A stretch of 64,000 bases of DNA from the NCBI RefSeq assembly GCF_004006315.1, contig NZ_CP026530.1, positions 253,618 through 317,617 of the forward strand. The letters run 5' to 3'. A model generated the notes under the pieces. The model did not search any database. It saw only the letters and a program-made list of their open reading frames with translations, and had not been told where the DNA came from. The DNA is from Nautilia sp. PV-1. Its GTDB lineage: Bacteria > Campylobacterota > Campylobacteria > Campylobacterales > Nautiliaceae. Below, one piece after another: positions 24,671 to 33,707 of this stretch; the first letter of the stretch is position 1; the number at the start of each line of letters is the position of its first letter. A program made the position numbers and the translations under genes.

Positions 24671-25432
24671 GTGAAAAAAATAATTTTAATTTGTCTCGGG
24701 GTATTACTGTTTGGAGCCAATCTTATAAACGTTAATTTTTTTGAGAGTAAAAACAAACTTGACATACTCTTTTCATTGGACGGCGTATTTAAAGGAAAAG
24801 TAAAACAGGTGTCAAAAAACTCTTATATTCTAACGGATATAAGCACGGATAAGGTAATTCAAAAAGAATTTACTAAAAATTTTATAAATTCTATTATAAT
24901 TTCGCCTGATAAAAACGGAGTAAGAATTGATATTACGGCTAATAAGCCTATAAAAACGTCTGTTGCCCTAACGCCTGACGGATACGGTGTCAGATTTAGG
25001 ATAATAAACGAAAAGCCTATAAAAGTCCAGAATGTGCAAAACAGTCTGCAAAATTTAAATGCAAATAAAGAAGGGCTCGATGCCGTTTCTTATATAGTCG
25101 GTATATCTATTCTTATTATACTTGCGTTGATTTTATGGTTTTTGAAAAGAAAAACGGCTTCGCTTCCGAGTCTTAGAGAAAACATGAAAGTTCTTGCGCA
25201 AAAACCGATAGACGCTAAGAATAAAATAGTTCTTTTTGAATATCAGGACAGAAAGTATCTAATGCTGATAGGAAATACAAACGTACTGCTTGATGTGTTT
25301 GCGGATGATGTAGCCGTTCCTAAAAATGAAGTGGAATTTGACGAGATGCTGAAACTGTCTAAGAAATATAACAATATAGACAAATATATACAAAATGCCG
25401 AAAAACTAAAGGAGTTTGATGAAAGAATTTGA
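24671..25432 (+). CDS. FliO-like flagellar biosynthesis protein
   Basis: 253 residues from GTG at 24671, chosen for AAGAAGGAGTATTT just upstream and the signal-peptide-like start [17 protein letters not shown]; an upstream in-frame start would encode part of the repeat array. A periplasmic region of about 115 residues ([15 protein letters not shown]-like strands) is followed by one membrane segment ([18 protein letters not shown]) and a cytoplasmic FliO-type domain ([25 protein letters not shown]). Its place after fliN supports FliO. Overlaps mnmG by 14 bases. Confidence 0.75.
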   Translation: MKKIILICLGVLLFGANLINVNFFESKNKLDILFSLDGVFKGKVKQVSKNSYILTDISTDKVIQKEFTKNFINSIIISPDKNGVRIDITANKPIKTSVALTPDGYGVRFRIINEKPIKVQNVQNSLQNLNANKEGLDAVSYIVGISILIILALILWFLKRKTASLPSLRENMKVLAQKPIDAKNKIVLFEYQDRKYLMLIGNTNVLLDVFADDVAVPKNEVEFDEMLKLSKKYNNIDKYIQNAEKLKEFDERI

Positions 25433-27290
25433 CGTAATTGTTGTCGGCGGAGGGCATGCGGGAATAGAAGCCGCTCTTGCGCCGGCGAGAATGGGTAAAA
25501 AAGTACTTCTGCTTACCATGCTTGTAGAACAGATAGGAGCAGCCAGCTGTAACCCTGCAATCGGGGGTCTTGCAAAAGGACATCTGGTTAAGGAAATAGA
25601 CGCGCTCGGCGGTGAAATGGCGCTGGCGACCGACCATGCCGGTATTCAGTTCAGGGTTCTTAACGAAAACAGAGGTCCTGCTGTTAGAGGAAGCAGGGCT
25701 CAGATAGATATGGACAGATACAGAATATATATGAGAACGGTTTGTCTTAATACTCCGAACCTTACTGTAGCTCAGGAAATTGTTGATGAAATAATCGTAA
25801 AAAACGGCAGAATTGCAGGAGTTAAAACAAACCTTTTAAACGAATACAAAACAAAAGCCCTGATTCTGACAACCGGAACGTTTATGAGAGGAATTATGCA
25901 TTTTGGGCCGGTTAAACTTGAAGGCGGAAGATTTCACGAGCTTCCGGCTAAAAAAATCAGCAAATCGCTTGAAGATTTAGGATTTAAACTTGAAAGACTC
26001 AAAACCGGAACGACTGCGAGGATTGACGCTAGAACGATTGATTTTTCAAAAATGGAAATTCAGCCGGGTGATGAAAACCCTAAACCTTTTTCTTTCAGAA
26101 CAGATAAAAAAACATTTAACCCTACACAGCTTCCTTGTTACATAACATATACAAACGAAAATACGCATGATATTATTAAAAGCAACTTCCACAGAGCGCC
26201 GCTCTTTACGGGTCAGATTGAGGGTGTTGGGCCGAGATATTGTCCGAGTATCGAGGATAAACTTAATAAATTCCCTGATAAAGAACGCCATCACGTATTT
26301 GTTGAACCTCAGACGCTTGAAGCTACGGAATATTATCTAAACGGACTTTCGACTTCTCTTCCTATGGACGTTCAGGAAGACTTTATCCATTCTATTCCGG
26401 GGCTTGAAAATGCTAAAATAGTCAGATTCGGATATGCGATTGAGTATGATTTCATACAGCCTACGAATCTTAAGCATTCGCTTGAAACCAAAGAAATCGA
26501 AGGACTTTTCTTTGCCGGGCAGATTAACGGAACAACCGGATACGAAGAAGCGGCGGCGCAGGGTATAATGGCCGGAATTAATGCAGCTCTTAAGATTGAC
26601 GGTAAAGAGCCAATTATTTTCAGAAGGGATGAAGCGTATATAGGGGTTCTTATTGACGATCTGGTTACAAAAGGAACGAATGAGCCGTACAGAATGTTTA
26701 CAAGCAGAAGCGAATACAGACTGTTGCTTAGAGAAGATAACGCAATTTTAAGACTTGCTGATTACGGGCATGAACTTGGAATTTTGGATGATAAAACGTA
26801 TGAGAAGGTGCAGAAGTTAAGGGAAGAGATAAATAAGGGAATGAAAATCCTCAATGAAACGTTTGTAACGCCAAACAAACAGATAAACGCAATGCTTGAA
26901 GAGATGGGCGAAGAAAAAATTCAAAGCAAAATGGAAATAAGAAAAATAGCCGGGAGACATACGTTCAACAGGGAAAAACTTTTAAAGCTCGCTCCCGAAT
27001 TTAAAGATTTCAGCGAAGACGCGCTTGAGCAGATACTTATTGACGCAAGATATCACCACTATATTGAAAGACAAAAAGCACAGATTGACAAAATGAAAGA
27101 GATGCTGAATGTCAAAATTCCTGAAGATTTCGAATACAAAGGAATTCCGGGACTTAGCCGAGAAATCGTTGAAAAACTTGAAAAATTTAGACCGCCTACA
27201 CTATTTGCGGCAAGTGAAATAAGCGGTGTAACGCCTGCGGCGATTGACATTATACATATGTATATCAATATGAGAAAAAAGAAAAGTTGA
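25419..27290 (+). CDS. mnmG: tRNA uridine-5-carboxymethylaminomethyl modification enzyme MnmG
   Basis: 623 residues. FAD-dependent partner of MnmE; installs cmnm5 on U34 of tRNAs. N-terminal dinucleotide fold [19 protein letters not shown], then [37 protein letters not shown], the [18 protein letters not shown] segment and the C-terminal helical MnmE-binding domain. The ATG at 25419 is preferred to the TTG three bases earlier because of spacing from AAAGGAG. Starts inside the fliO-like gene. Confidence 0.97.
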   Translation: MKEFDVIVVGGGHAGIEAALAPARMGKKVLLLTMLVEQIGAASCNPAIGGLAKGHLVKEIDALGGEMALATDHAGIQFRVLNENRGPAVRGSRAQIDMDRYRIYMRTVCLNTPNLTVAQEIVDEIIVKNGRIAGVKTNLLNEYKTKALILTTGTFMRGIMHFGPVKLEGGRFHELPAKKISKSLEDLGFKLERLKTGTTARIDARTIDFSKMEIQPGDENPKPFSFRTDKKTFNPTQLPCYITYTNENTHDIIKSNFHRAPLFTGQIEGVGPRYCPSIEDKLNKFPDKERHHVFVEPQTLEATEYYLNGLSTSLPMDVQEDFIHSIPGLENAKIVRFGYAIEYDFIQPTNLKHSLETKEIEGLFFAGQINGTTGYEEAAAQGIMAGINAALKIDGKEPIIFRRDEAYIGVLIDDLVTKGTNEPYRMFTSRSEYRLLLREDNAILRLADYGHELGILDDKTYEKVQKLREEINKGMKILNETFVTPNKQINAMLEEMGEEKIQSKMEIRKIAGRHTFNREKLLKLAPEFKDFSEDALEQILIDARYHHYIERQKAQIDKMKEMLNVKIPEDFEYKGIPGLSREIVEKLEKFRPPTLFAASEISGVTPAAIDIIHMYINMRKKKS

Positions 27291-27315
27291 CAAATTTTCT
27301 CTTTTTTTATATAAA
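27287..27315 (+). promoter_or_regulatory. Consensus sigma70 promoter of the gene at 27334
   Basis: TTGACA (27287-27292), 17-base T-rich spacer, TATAAA (27310-27315). The -35 overlaps the mnmG stop codon. One of the few perfect -35 boxes in the window. Confidence 0.65.
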
Positions 27316-27333
27316 TGCCAAAAAAGGAATTTA

Positions 27334-27609
27334 ATGACATATATTTATGTATACACCGCCGATAAAGAGAAATTTGAGAGAATTAAAAAAGCCGTTGAGG
27401 TAGCAAAGACTCTGGATGAAACTCCGGTCTTTTGCGTAAACGATCTTGAAGCGATAGATGAAGTCAGAAAAAACGGGTTTAAAGCCATGAACGTGGATGC
27501 CCTGCAGGATCTTTTTAACTTAAGCGACGGAAGCGATACGTTTTATATATCTACACCGGAAGATACGACGTATCTAAAAGCCGCATTTGCAAACGTAAAA
27601 GAAATTTAA
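27334..27609 (+). CDS. Small conserved-looking protein of unknown function
   Basis: 91 residues, alternating beta-alpha pattern: TYIYVYTAD, helix KFERIKKAVEVAKTL, strand TPVFCVND, helix LEAIDEVRKNG, then DALQDLF and a final TYLKAAFANVKE helix. No signal peptide or membrane segment. It resembles a compact Rossmann-like or ferredoxin-like fold, but no family is recognised. AAAAAGGAATTTA precedes the ATG, under a strong own promoter. Confidence 0.7.
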   Translation: MTYIYVYTADKEKFERIKKAVEVAKTLDETPVFCVNDLEAIDEVRKNGFKAMNVDALQDLFNLSDGSDTFYISTPEDTTYLKAAFANVKEI

Positions 27610-27626
27610 AAAACGGAGAATTGAAA

Positions 27627-27770
27627 ATGGAAAATAAAGAGTTAAATACTGAAAACAACAATCAGGAAGAAAAACCATTTAATTTCGGTAAATTTATATT
27701 AGGTATATTTTTAGGTCTTTTGATTTTAACGAGTATTATTATTCTTGTGCCTTACTTTTTAATGAAGTGA
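27627..27770 (+). CDS. 47-residue single-pass membrane protein
   Basis: ATG at 27627 after ACGGAGAATTGAAA, stop TGA at 27768-27770. A polar N-terminus (ENKELNTENNNQEEKP) is followed by one long membrane segment (FILGIFLGLLILTSIIILVP) and a short tail. It follows the 27334 gene by 17 bases and overlaps the 3' end of the convergent histidine kinase gene by 32 bases. Supported by ribosome binding site, composition and operon position only. Confidence 0.6.
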   Translation: MENKELNTENNNQEEKPFNFGKFILGIFLGLLILTSIIILVPYFLMK

Positions 27771-28521
27771 TATCAAAATAAAATCTGCTTCCTTTTCCTT
27801 TTTGGCTCTCAATCTGAAGTTTGGTTTTGTGAATTTTGAGTATTTTTTCAACAATTGCCAGTCCTAATCCCAAAGAGTTGTCCCAGTCGTTTTTTGCTAT
27901 ACGGTAGAATTTTTGTTTAATGAGTTCTATTTCTTTTTCGTCTATACCTTTGCCTTTGTCTATAACTTCCAAATAAGTATCTGTAATATTCAGTGTTATT
28001 TTATCGTCAGAATATTTTATTGCATTTGAAAGCAGATTGTATATTACCGTTTCTATCAGGGTTTTATCACCGTAAACAGGTGTTTTTTGACAGTTTAGTT
28101 CAATTCTGTCGGTATTAAAACTTTCAATTATGTTTTTTGTGGCTGCACACAGATCGAATTTGGTAAATTTAATTTTTACTTTTTCGTTTTCTAGTCTTGT
28201 AATAAGATAAAGTCTGTCGATAAGTTCGCTGAGTCTAAGGGAGTTTCTCTGTATTTTGTTTAAAAACTTTCTGTTCATTTCATCCGGCAGTTCGTTGGTA
28301 AGTATCGTTTCAATATAGCCGTTTATAATGGATATAGGATTTTTGAATTCATGTGAAACGGCGGAAATTAGTTCGTCTTTTGAAGAGTTTAAAATATGAA
28401 GCTTTTTATTTTCTTTTTTGAGCTTTCTGTTTTCTTCTTTTAGTTTTTCAATCTCTTTTAACTCTTGTGAAAAAAAGATTTTTTTTAAAATATTCTTAAC
28501 TCTCAATTCCCAGTTCTCCAT
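27739..28521 (-). CDS. Soluble sensor histidine kinase of the phosphate module (PhoR/PhosS-like)
   Basis: 260 residues with no membrane segment. Residues 18-45 form a coiled coil, then the H-box with phosphoacceptor His57 (LISAVSHEFKNPISI), N-box LLSNAIKYSDD, G1 DKGKGID and G2 GLGLAIVEKIL. The place next to a PhoB-type regulator, phoU and pstSCAB argues for phosphate control. With no sensor domain, input is probably by contact with PhoU or the Pst transporter, as in the E. coli PhoR-PhoU-Pst model (inference). Last gene of the phoU-regulator-kinase unit. Confidence 0.85.
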   Translation of the reverse strand: MENWELRVKNILKKIFFSQELKEIEKLKEENRKLKKENKKLHILNSSKDELISAVSHEFKNPISIINGYIETILTNELPDEMNRKFLNKIQRNSLRLSELIDRLYLITRLENEKVKIKFTKFDLCAATKNIIESFNTDRIELNCQKTPVYGDKTLIETVIYNLLSNAIKYSDDKITLNITDTYLEVIDKGKGIDEKEIELIKQKFYRIAKNDWDNSLGLGLAIVEKILKIHKTKLQIESQKGKGSRFYFDITSLKSKAQE

Positions 28522-28550
28522 TTCTATTTTAACTTTTCATTTTACACTTT

Positions 28551-29189
28551 TCACTTTAATTTGTATCCCACGCCTCTGACGCTTTGTATAATACCGTTAA
28601 TTTTGTGGTTAAGCCTGTTTATGGCGACATTAACGCTTTTTTCATTGCTTATATCCAAAACTTCCATAATTTCTTCCCGGCTGAGTGTTCTTTTTTGATT
28701 TTTGAAAAATAGTTCTAATAGTCTGAATTCGGAAGGGGTCAGTGTTATATTTACGCTGTCGTGTGAGAGTGTTCTGTTTTGCAAATCGAGATGATAGTCT
28801 TTATACGAAATAACTTTAGCCGTAATATTGTGTCTTTTAAGCACCGCTTTGATTCTGGCAAGAAGTTCTTTCATATTAAACGGTTTGGTTATATAATCGT
28901 CGGCGCCTCTTTCAAAACCTTCAATAATGTCGTCTTCATCCGCTTTGGCGGTTAGAAATATTACAGGTATGTCGTAGCCTTCCTGTTTCAGCTCTTTTAC
29001 AAACATGCTGCCTTCAACACCCGGAAGGTTTCTGTCTACTATAAGCAGGTCGGGATTTTCTTCTATTATGAAGTCTTTTACTTTTTTGGTATTGGTAAAG
29101 CCCACGGCGTCGTAGCCGTTTTGCTGAAGAGTAAATTCAAGGAGTTCTAAAAGATCCTCCTCGTCTTCAATAATCGCGATTGTTATCAT
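28551..29189 (-). CDS. OmpR/PhoB-family response regulator
   Basis: 212 residues. Receiver with acidic pocket Glu8-Asp9, phosphoacceptor Asp52 (LLIVDRNLPG), LTAKADE and KPF, then a winged helix (LTPSEFRLLELFFKN, LSREEIMEVLD, VNVAINRLNHKI, VRGVGYKLK). Likely binds the TGTTAY direct repeats at 29817-29864. Twenty bases after phoU and followed by the kinase after about 30 bases. Confidence 0.88.
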   Translation of the reverse strand: MITIAIIEDEEDLLELLEFTLQQNGYDAVGFTNTKKVKDFIIEENPDLLIVDRNLPGVEGSMFVKELKQEGYDIPVIFLTAKADEDDIIEGFERGADDYITKPFNMKELLARIKAVLKRHNITAKVISYKDYHLDLQNRTLSHDSVNITLTPSEFRLLELFFKNQKRTLSREEIMEVLDISNEKSVNVAINRLNHKINGIIQSVRGVGYKLK

Positions 29190-29209
29190 TCTAAATTCTC
29201 CGTTCTCAG

Positions 29210-29770
29210 TTACAGTTCAAGTCCCTCTTTTGCAAAGAGCAGGTATGATGCGATTGTTTTTGCGCTGTCGCTGATTCTTTCAAGTTTTTTTGCTATGTTT
29301 AAAATTTTCAGGATTTCATCTACGTTTTCTTTCTGTTTTACTTCAAGCACAAGGTCTTTGTATATCTCATCAGCGATTTTTTCGTAACTTATAATAGTTG
29401 AATATGCGTCTTCTATGGTGTCGCCTTTTACGGCAAGTTTAAGCGTATCGATGGTTGAAAGGGCGTTTTGGTATAAAGCGTCGATTTTTTCGTCTTCGAA
29501 ATCGTATTTTTTAATAAACGATTTTGTTGATTTTTTTATTTTTGCTAAAAAAGAGCTTATTTTAAGATACGCCACCACTTCTCTTAAATATTCTCCCTGC
29601 GGATGAAAAAGTGCAAGAAATTTAATTACTTCGTTGTCAAATTCTTTTAAATCAATAAGAAAAAACTCTTCAGTAAATTCTTTTTTTTGAAGTGATTCTT
29701 CAATAGCCGTAATATAATTTACAAATTTATTGTTAATCTGCTGGAGTGACTGCTCAAAAGTACTAAGCAT
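29210..29770 (-). CDS. phoU: PhoU-family phosphate regulator
   Basis: 186 residues, all helical, single-copy PhoU repeat plus partner helices. The C-terminal signature NIAKKLERISDSAKTIASYL corresponds to the family's ARxLERIADHxxNI, which binds metal and contacts PstB and the kinase. Divergent from pstS; here phoU precedes its regulator and kinase instead of ending pstSCAB as in E. coli. Minus-strand TATAAT at 29791-29796. Confidence 0.87.
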   Translation of the reverse strand: MLSTFEQSLQQINNKFVNYITAIEESLQKKEFTEEFFLIDLKEFDNEVIKFLALFHPQGEYLREVVAYLKISSFLAKIKKSTKSFIKKYDFEDEKIDALYQNALSTIDTLKLAVKGDTIEDAYSTIISYEKIADEIYKDLVLEVKQKENVDEILKILNIAKKLERISDSAKTIASYLLFAKEGLEL

Positions 29771-29790
29771 TTGAATCCTTTTTTTGTGTT

Positions 29791-29796
29791 ATTATA
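29791..29796 (-). promoter_or_regulatory. -10 box of the phoU-regulator-kinase operon
   Basis: TATAAT on the minus strand, 20 bases before the phoU ATG. A fifth TGTTAT (29787-29792) overlaps it. Confidence 0.5.
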
Positions 29797-29816
29797 CATT
29801 AAATATATATTTAGTT

Positions 29817-29864
29817 TGTTATCGTTGTGTTATTCAAAACTCTATTTTGTTACCAAAATGTTAT
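29817..29864 (+). promoter_or_regulatory. Two Pho-box-like direct-repeat pairs before pstS
   Basis: TGTTAT at 29817 and 29828, then TGTTAC at 29848 and TGTTAT at 29859. Each pair has an 11-base period, as in the E. coli Pho box; the pairs are 31 bases apart. The last repeat ends exactly 10 bases before the TACAAT box at 29875, the arrangement in which PhoB replaces -35 recognition. Confidence 0.65.
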
Positions 29865-29874
29865 TTTGTTTTTT

Positions 29875-29880
29875 TACAAT
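29875..29880 (+). promoter_or_regulatory. -10 box of pstS
   Basis: TACAAT, 25 bases before the pstS ATG, no -35 consensus but Pho-box-like repeats in its place. Confidence 0.55.
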
Positions 29881-29905
29881 TTTGAAAATCAAAAAAGGAG
29901 AACGA

Positions 29906-30907
29906 ATGAAAAAATTAGTATTAGGTGCGTTAATCGCAGCAAGTTCATTTGCATATACTATAAACGGAACAGGTGCAAGTTTTCCATATCCTGTATATAA
30001 ACAGTGGATTAAAAGTTATTATGATAAAACCGGCAACAGAGTAAACTATACCGCAACGGGAAGCGGAACGGGAATTAAAGAAGTTGCTTACAGACACGTA
30101 AATTTCGGAGGAAGCGACAAACCTTTGACTCCCAACATTTTAAGAAAAGCGAGACTTTATCAATTTCCTACAGTAGTCGGAGGTATTGTTTTCGGTTATA
30201 ACGTACCCGGTATAAACAAACTTAAATTAAGTGAAGCGGCAATTAAAGGCATAGTTCTTGGCACTATTAAATACTGGGACAATCCTTTAATAGTAAAATA
30301 TAATCCTGGAGAAAAATTTCCTCACAAAAAAATTATTTTCGTTCACAGAAGCGACAAATCGGGAACTACTTTTAACTTTACATATTATTTAAGCAAAATG
30401 TGCAATACATGGAGAACGCATTTCGGTGCAAGAAAACTTATCAACTGGCCTACAGACGCACAGGGCAGAGGTATCGCTGGTAAAGGAAACTTCGGTGTCA
30501 GCGCTGCTATTAAAACAAACAAATACTCTATCGGATATGTTGATTATGCGGATGCTAAGAAAAACGGTCTTAAAATGGCTATCGTTCAGGCGGCTGACGG
30601 AAAATTCGTAGCGCCTACCCCTGCAAACTTTGCCGAGGGTGCAAAATATGCGGGATTTGATCCTAAAAAAGATTTTTATAAAATAATCGCTTATCCGAGA
30701 AAAGGTTATCCGATTATCGCGTCTACATTTATTTTGATACCTCAGGAAAAAGTAAATACAGATAAAGAAGTGACAGCGTTTTTCAATTACGCATATAAAC
30801 ACGGAGACGCCGCTGCAAGCAGACTGGGATATATCCCTCTGCCTCAGAGCGTTAAAGACCAGATTATGAAATACTGGGCCGAAAAAGGTATTTCTCCTGC
30901 AAAATAA
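29906..30907 (+). CDS. pstS: Periplasmic phosphate-binding protein
   Basis: 333 residues from ATG 29906 (after AAAAAAGGAGAACG); the frame is open further upstream but that part covers the promoter. Signal peptide MKKLVLGALIAASSFA. Phosphate-binding segments GTGASFPYPVYKQW, TGSGTGIKE, NFGGSDKPL and HRSDKSGTTFNFTYYL are present. Delivers phosphate to PstCA. Followed by a terminator-like hairpin before pstC. Confidence 0.96.
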   Translation: MKKLVLGALIAASSFAYTINGTGASFPYPVYKQWIKSYYDKTGNRVNYTATGSGTGIKEVAYRHVNFGGSDKPLTPNILRKARLYQFPTVVGGIVFGYNVPGINKLKLSEAAIKGIVLGTIKYWDNPLIVKYNPGEKFPHKKIIFVHRSDKSGTTFNFTYYLSKMCNTWRTHFGARKLINWPTDAQGRGIAGKGNFGVSAAIKTNKYSIGYVDYADAKKNGLKMAIVQAADGKFVAPTPANFAEGAKYAGFDPKKDFYKIIAYPRKGYPIIASTFILIPQEKVNTDKEVTAFFNYAYKHGDAAASRLGYIPLPQSVKDQIMKYWAEKGISPAK

Positions 30908-30937
30908 AAAAGGGCTTTAAATCCTTTTTTATTTTTT
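30906..30937 (+). terminator. Hairpin between pstS and pstC
   Basis: AAAAAAGG (30906-30913) pairs with CCTTTTTT (30923-30930), followed by ATTTTTT. A leaky terminator would give more PstS than membrane subunits. A TACAAT at 30939 could restart transcription for pstC. Confidence 0.6.
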
Positions 30938-30965
30938 ATACAATTACAAAAATTAAAGGCGGTGT

Positions 30966-32027
30966 ATGGAAGCTCTTTTTAGAAAGTTATCCTCTCTCAG
31001 TGCTACGATTATCTTAATATTGCTTTCTGCTATATTTGTTGTGTTATTTATGTATGCAAAACCTGCTATTAAAGAATACGGACTGCATTTTATTATTGAT
31101 CCGAGATGGGACGTAACCGTTCAGCTTCCGGCTAAAAACAAACCGGCAGACAATGCCTCGGCTCAGAGCGTTCAAAATAATACAACAAATAGTACAGCCT
31201 CAAACGCTGCAATTCCTCAGGACAGCGACGATATAGGAAATATTCCGACAGACAGCGATGATATAGGAAACATTCCTCAGGATAATGACAATATTGCAAT
31301 TCCGGAAGATAATGATCTGGGAGGAATGGGCTCTTCAAATACGAAAACAATTTACGGCGGGCTTATTCCGATAGTCGGAACTATTCTTTCCACTGTGCTT
31401 GCGATGGTTTTTGCTGTTCCTATCGCAATGGGGATTTCAATATTTTTAGCCGAAATTGCACCGCCTTTTATATCAAAACCGGTCGGTATCGCAATAGAGC
31501 TGCTTGCCGCGATTCCGAGTATTATTTACGGTATGTGGGGACTTTTTTATTTCGGTCCGTTAATAGCGGACATATTCGGAGGACAGAGTGTTTCGTTGCT
31601 GGTAGCCGGAATGGTGCTGGCCGTTATGATTATTCCTTTTATGGCGTCTCTAACCAGAGACAGTATGAATACTACTCCAAATGTTCTTAAAGAATCCGCA
31701 TATGCAATGGGGGCGACTAAATTTGAAGTAATTAAAGACGTTATTTTCCCTTATGCGAAAAAGGGAATAATCGGAAGTATCATTTTGGCGCTGGGAAGAG
31801 CTTTGGGTGAGACAATGGCTGTTGCTTTCGTAATCGGAGGGGTTTTCAGTTTCCCTCACAAACTGACTGATCCTACCGTTTCGATTCCGGTAGTTCTAGC
31901 CAACAACTTTGCGGAAAGCAGCGGAATGAGTTTAAGCGCTCTGTTTTATCTGGCGCTGATACTGTTTATTATTTCATTCGCTGTTATTTCATTTGCGAAG
32001 TTCTATTTTTTAAGGGATAAAAAATGA
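30966..32027 (+). CDS. pstC: Phosphate ABC transporter permease PstC with repeat insert
   Basis: 353 residues. First membrane segment about 15-32. The permease core starts near 130 (IYGGLIPIVGTILSTVLA) and includes EAYAMGATKFEVIKDV-type coupling and ALGRALGETMAV. Between them is a ~75-residue periplasmic loop with a tandem 10-residue repeat, IPQDSDDIGN, IPTDSDDIGN, IPQDNDNIA, IPEDNDLGG (residues 83-119; DNA 31212-31322). The repeat is not part of the family core. ATG start; overlaps pstA by 4 bases. Confidence 0.95.
   Translation: MEALFRKLSSLSATIILILLSAIFVVLFMYAKPAIKEYGLHFIIDPRWDVTVQLPAKNKPADNASAQSVQNNTTNSTASNAAIPQDSDDIGNIPTDSDDIGNIPQDNDNIAIPEDNDLGGMGSSNTKTIYGGLIPIVGTILSTVLAMVFAVPIAMGISIFLAEIAPPFISKPVGIAIELLAAIPSIIYGMWGLFYFGPLIADIFGGQSVSLLVAGMVLAVMIIPFMASLTRDSMNTTPNVLKESAYAMGATKFEVIKDVIFPYAKKGIIGSIILALGRALGETMAVAFVIGGVFSFPHKLTDPTVSIPVVLANNFAESSGMSLSALFYLALILFIISFAVISFAKFYFLRDKK
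31212..31322 (+). repeat. Tandem 30-base coding repeat in pstC
   Basis: Units at 31212-31241, 31242-31271, 31272-31298 and 31299-31322, all in frame, each starting ATTCC. Units 1 and 2 are nearly identical; units 3 and 4 are shorter and more diverged. Acidic, Pro-spaced loop. Confidence 0.8.
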
Positions 32028-32830
32028 GACTTATAATAAATAAAATTGTTTTGCTTCTTTCTACGTTAAGTGCGTTAATAGGGCTCGGATTTCTGTTTTG
32101 GATACTGATAACTCTGACTATAAAAGGCATTGGTGCTATAGATCTTCACATATTTACGCACGATTTGGTAAACAACGGTCTTAGAAACCTGCTTGTAGGG
32201 CAGTTTATACTTGCTCTGATAGCTGTGATTATCGGTGTTCCTATAGGAATGGTGGCCGGTATATATCTTCAGGAATATTCGTTCGGAAACAAATACGCGC
32301 AGTTTATAAGAAACCTGAGCGACGTTATGATGTCGGCTCCGTCAATCGTAATAGGTACTTTCGTTTATGCTGTTGTAGTCAACCCTGTAGGACATCAAAG
32401 CGGATGGGCGGGAGCCATTGCGCTTGCCATTATGATGATTCCGATAGTCGTAAGAACTACGGACGATATGCTGGGACTCGTTCCGAAAGAGCTAAGAGAA
32501 GCCGGAGTCGCGATTGGCGCTCCTAAATATAAAGTGATTTTAAATATAATTATAAAAGCTGCAAAAGTGGGTATAATGACGGGAATTCTGCTGGCTTTCG
32601 CTAGAATAGTGGGAGAAACTGCTCCGCTGTTATTTACAAGCGGAAACAGCGAATATTTTACCGTTAACCTAAACCAGGTATTTCCTAGCTTAACTGTCGC
32701 CATTTATAACCTTGCTACAATGCCGGATGCGAATCTGGTAAGAATAGCATGGGCCGGAGCGTTTATATTAACGCTTTTCGTTTTGATTATAAACCTTCTC
32801 GGAAGATATTTAATAAAAGATAAAAAATAA
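32024..32830 (+). CDS. pstA: Phosphate ABC transporter permease PstA
   Basis: 268 residues, six membrane segments. Landmarks: GLRNLLVGQFILALIAVI, GIYLQEYS, MMSAPSIVIG and the cytoplasmic coupling loop EAGVAIGAPKYKVIL, then ARIVGETAPLLFT. Forms the phosphate channel with PstC. ATG overlaps the pstC stop (ATGA). Confidence 0.96.
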   Translation: MRLIINKIVLLLSTLSALIGLGFLFWILITLTIKGIGAIDLHIFTHDLVNNGLRNLLVGQFILALIAVIIGVPIGMVAGIYLQEYSFGNKYAQFIRNLSDVMMSAPSIVIGTFVYAVVVNPVGHQSGWAGAIALAIMMIPIVVRTTDDMLGLVPKELREAGVAIGAPKYKVILNIIIKAAKVGIMTGILLAFARIVGETAPLLFTSGNSEYFTVNLNQVFPSLTVAIYNLATMPDANLVRIAWAGAFILTLFVLIINLLGRYLIKDKK

Positions 32831-32839
32831 AGGTTTGAT

Positions 32840-33622
32840 ATGAAAGTAATGGATATTAAAAATTTCAGTTTTACATATGCGGGTGCTCCAAAACCTTCTT
32901 TAAACAATATAAACTTGCCTATTTACGAAGGTAAAGTTACGGCATTAATAGGGCCTAGCGGATGCGGAAAATCAACGCTTTTAAGAAGTTTAAACAGAAT
33001 ACACGACCTGTATCCGGGAAATAAGTATGAAGGGGAAATCCTTCTCAAAAATTTTGATACGGGAGAGATGGAAAATATTCTTGAATTTAAAAAAGAAAAC
33101 GAACTTATTAATCTCCGTCAGAGAGTAGGAATGATATTTCAAAAACCGACACCGTTTCCAATGAGTATATACGACAATATCGCATACGGACTTAGACTAA
33201 AAGGTATAAAAAGCAAAAGCGAACTTGACGGCAGGGTCGAAGATGCACTTAAAGGCGGAGCGCTGTGGAACGAAGTTAAAGACAGGCTTAAAGACGATGC
33301 AAGGGGTCTCAGCGGCGGTCAGCAGCAAAGACTGTGCATAGCAAGGGCCATTGCGGTAGAGCCGGAAGTGCTTTTAATGGACGAACCTACAAGTGCGCTT
33401 GACCCTATTTCAACTTTAGCGATTGAAGAGCTTGTAACCCAGCTGAAAGATAAAGTCACTATAGCAATAGTTACGCACAATATGCAGCAGGCAAGCCGTG
33501 TGAGCGACTATACGGCTTATATGTATTTAGGAGAGCTTATAGAATTCGGTGAAACAACTCAGATATTCCTTAATCCAAAAGAAAAACACACTGCAGATTA
33601 TATTGCGGGTAAATTCGGCTAA
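32840..33622 (+). CDS. pstB: Phosphate ABC transporter ATP-binding protein PstB
   Basis: 260 residues. Walker [11 protein letters not shown]-loop [18 protein letters not shown], signature [14 protein letters not shown], Walker [14 protein letters not shown], switch His in VTHNMQQA. The [10 protein letters not shown] segment is characteristic of PstB. Energises PstCA and, in other bacteria, signals phosphate status to PhoU. Last pst gene. Confidence 0.97.
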   Translation: MKVMDIKNFSFTYAGAPKPSLNNINLPIYEGKVTALIGPSGCGKSTLLRSLNRIHDLYPGNKYEGEILLKNFDTGEMENILEFKKENELINLRQRVGMIFQKPTPFPMSIYDNIAYGLRLKGIKSKSELDGRVEDALKGGALWNEVKDRLKDDARGLSGGQQQRLCIARAIAVEPEVLLMDEPTSALDPISTLAIEELVTQLKDKVTIAIVTHNMQQASRVSDYTAYMYLGELIEFGETTQIFLNPKEKHTADYIAGKFG

Positions 33623-33707
33623 TTTTTAAAAATTTTTTAAGATAATATTAATCTTCATTTACAACTTCTTTTTCTTTTTGTAAAATTCCTATAAAAAAGA
33701 GGATGTA

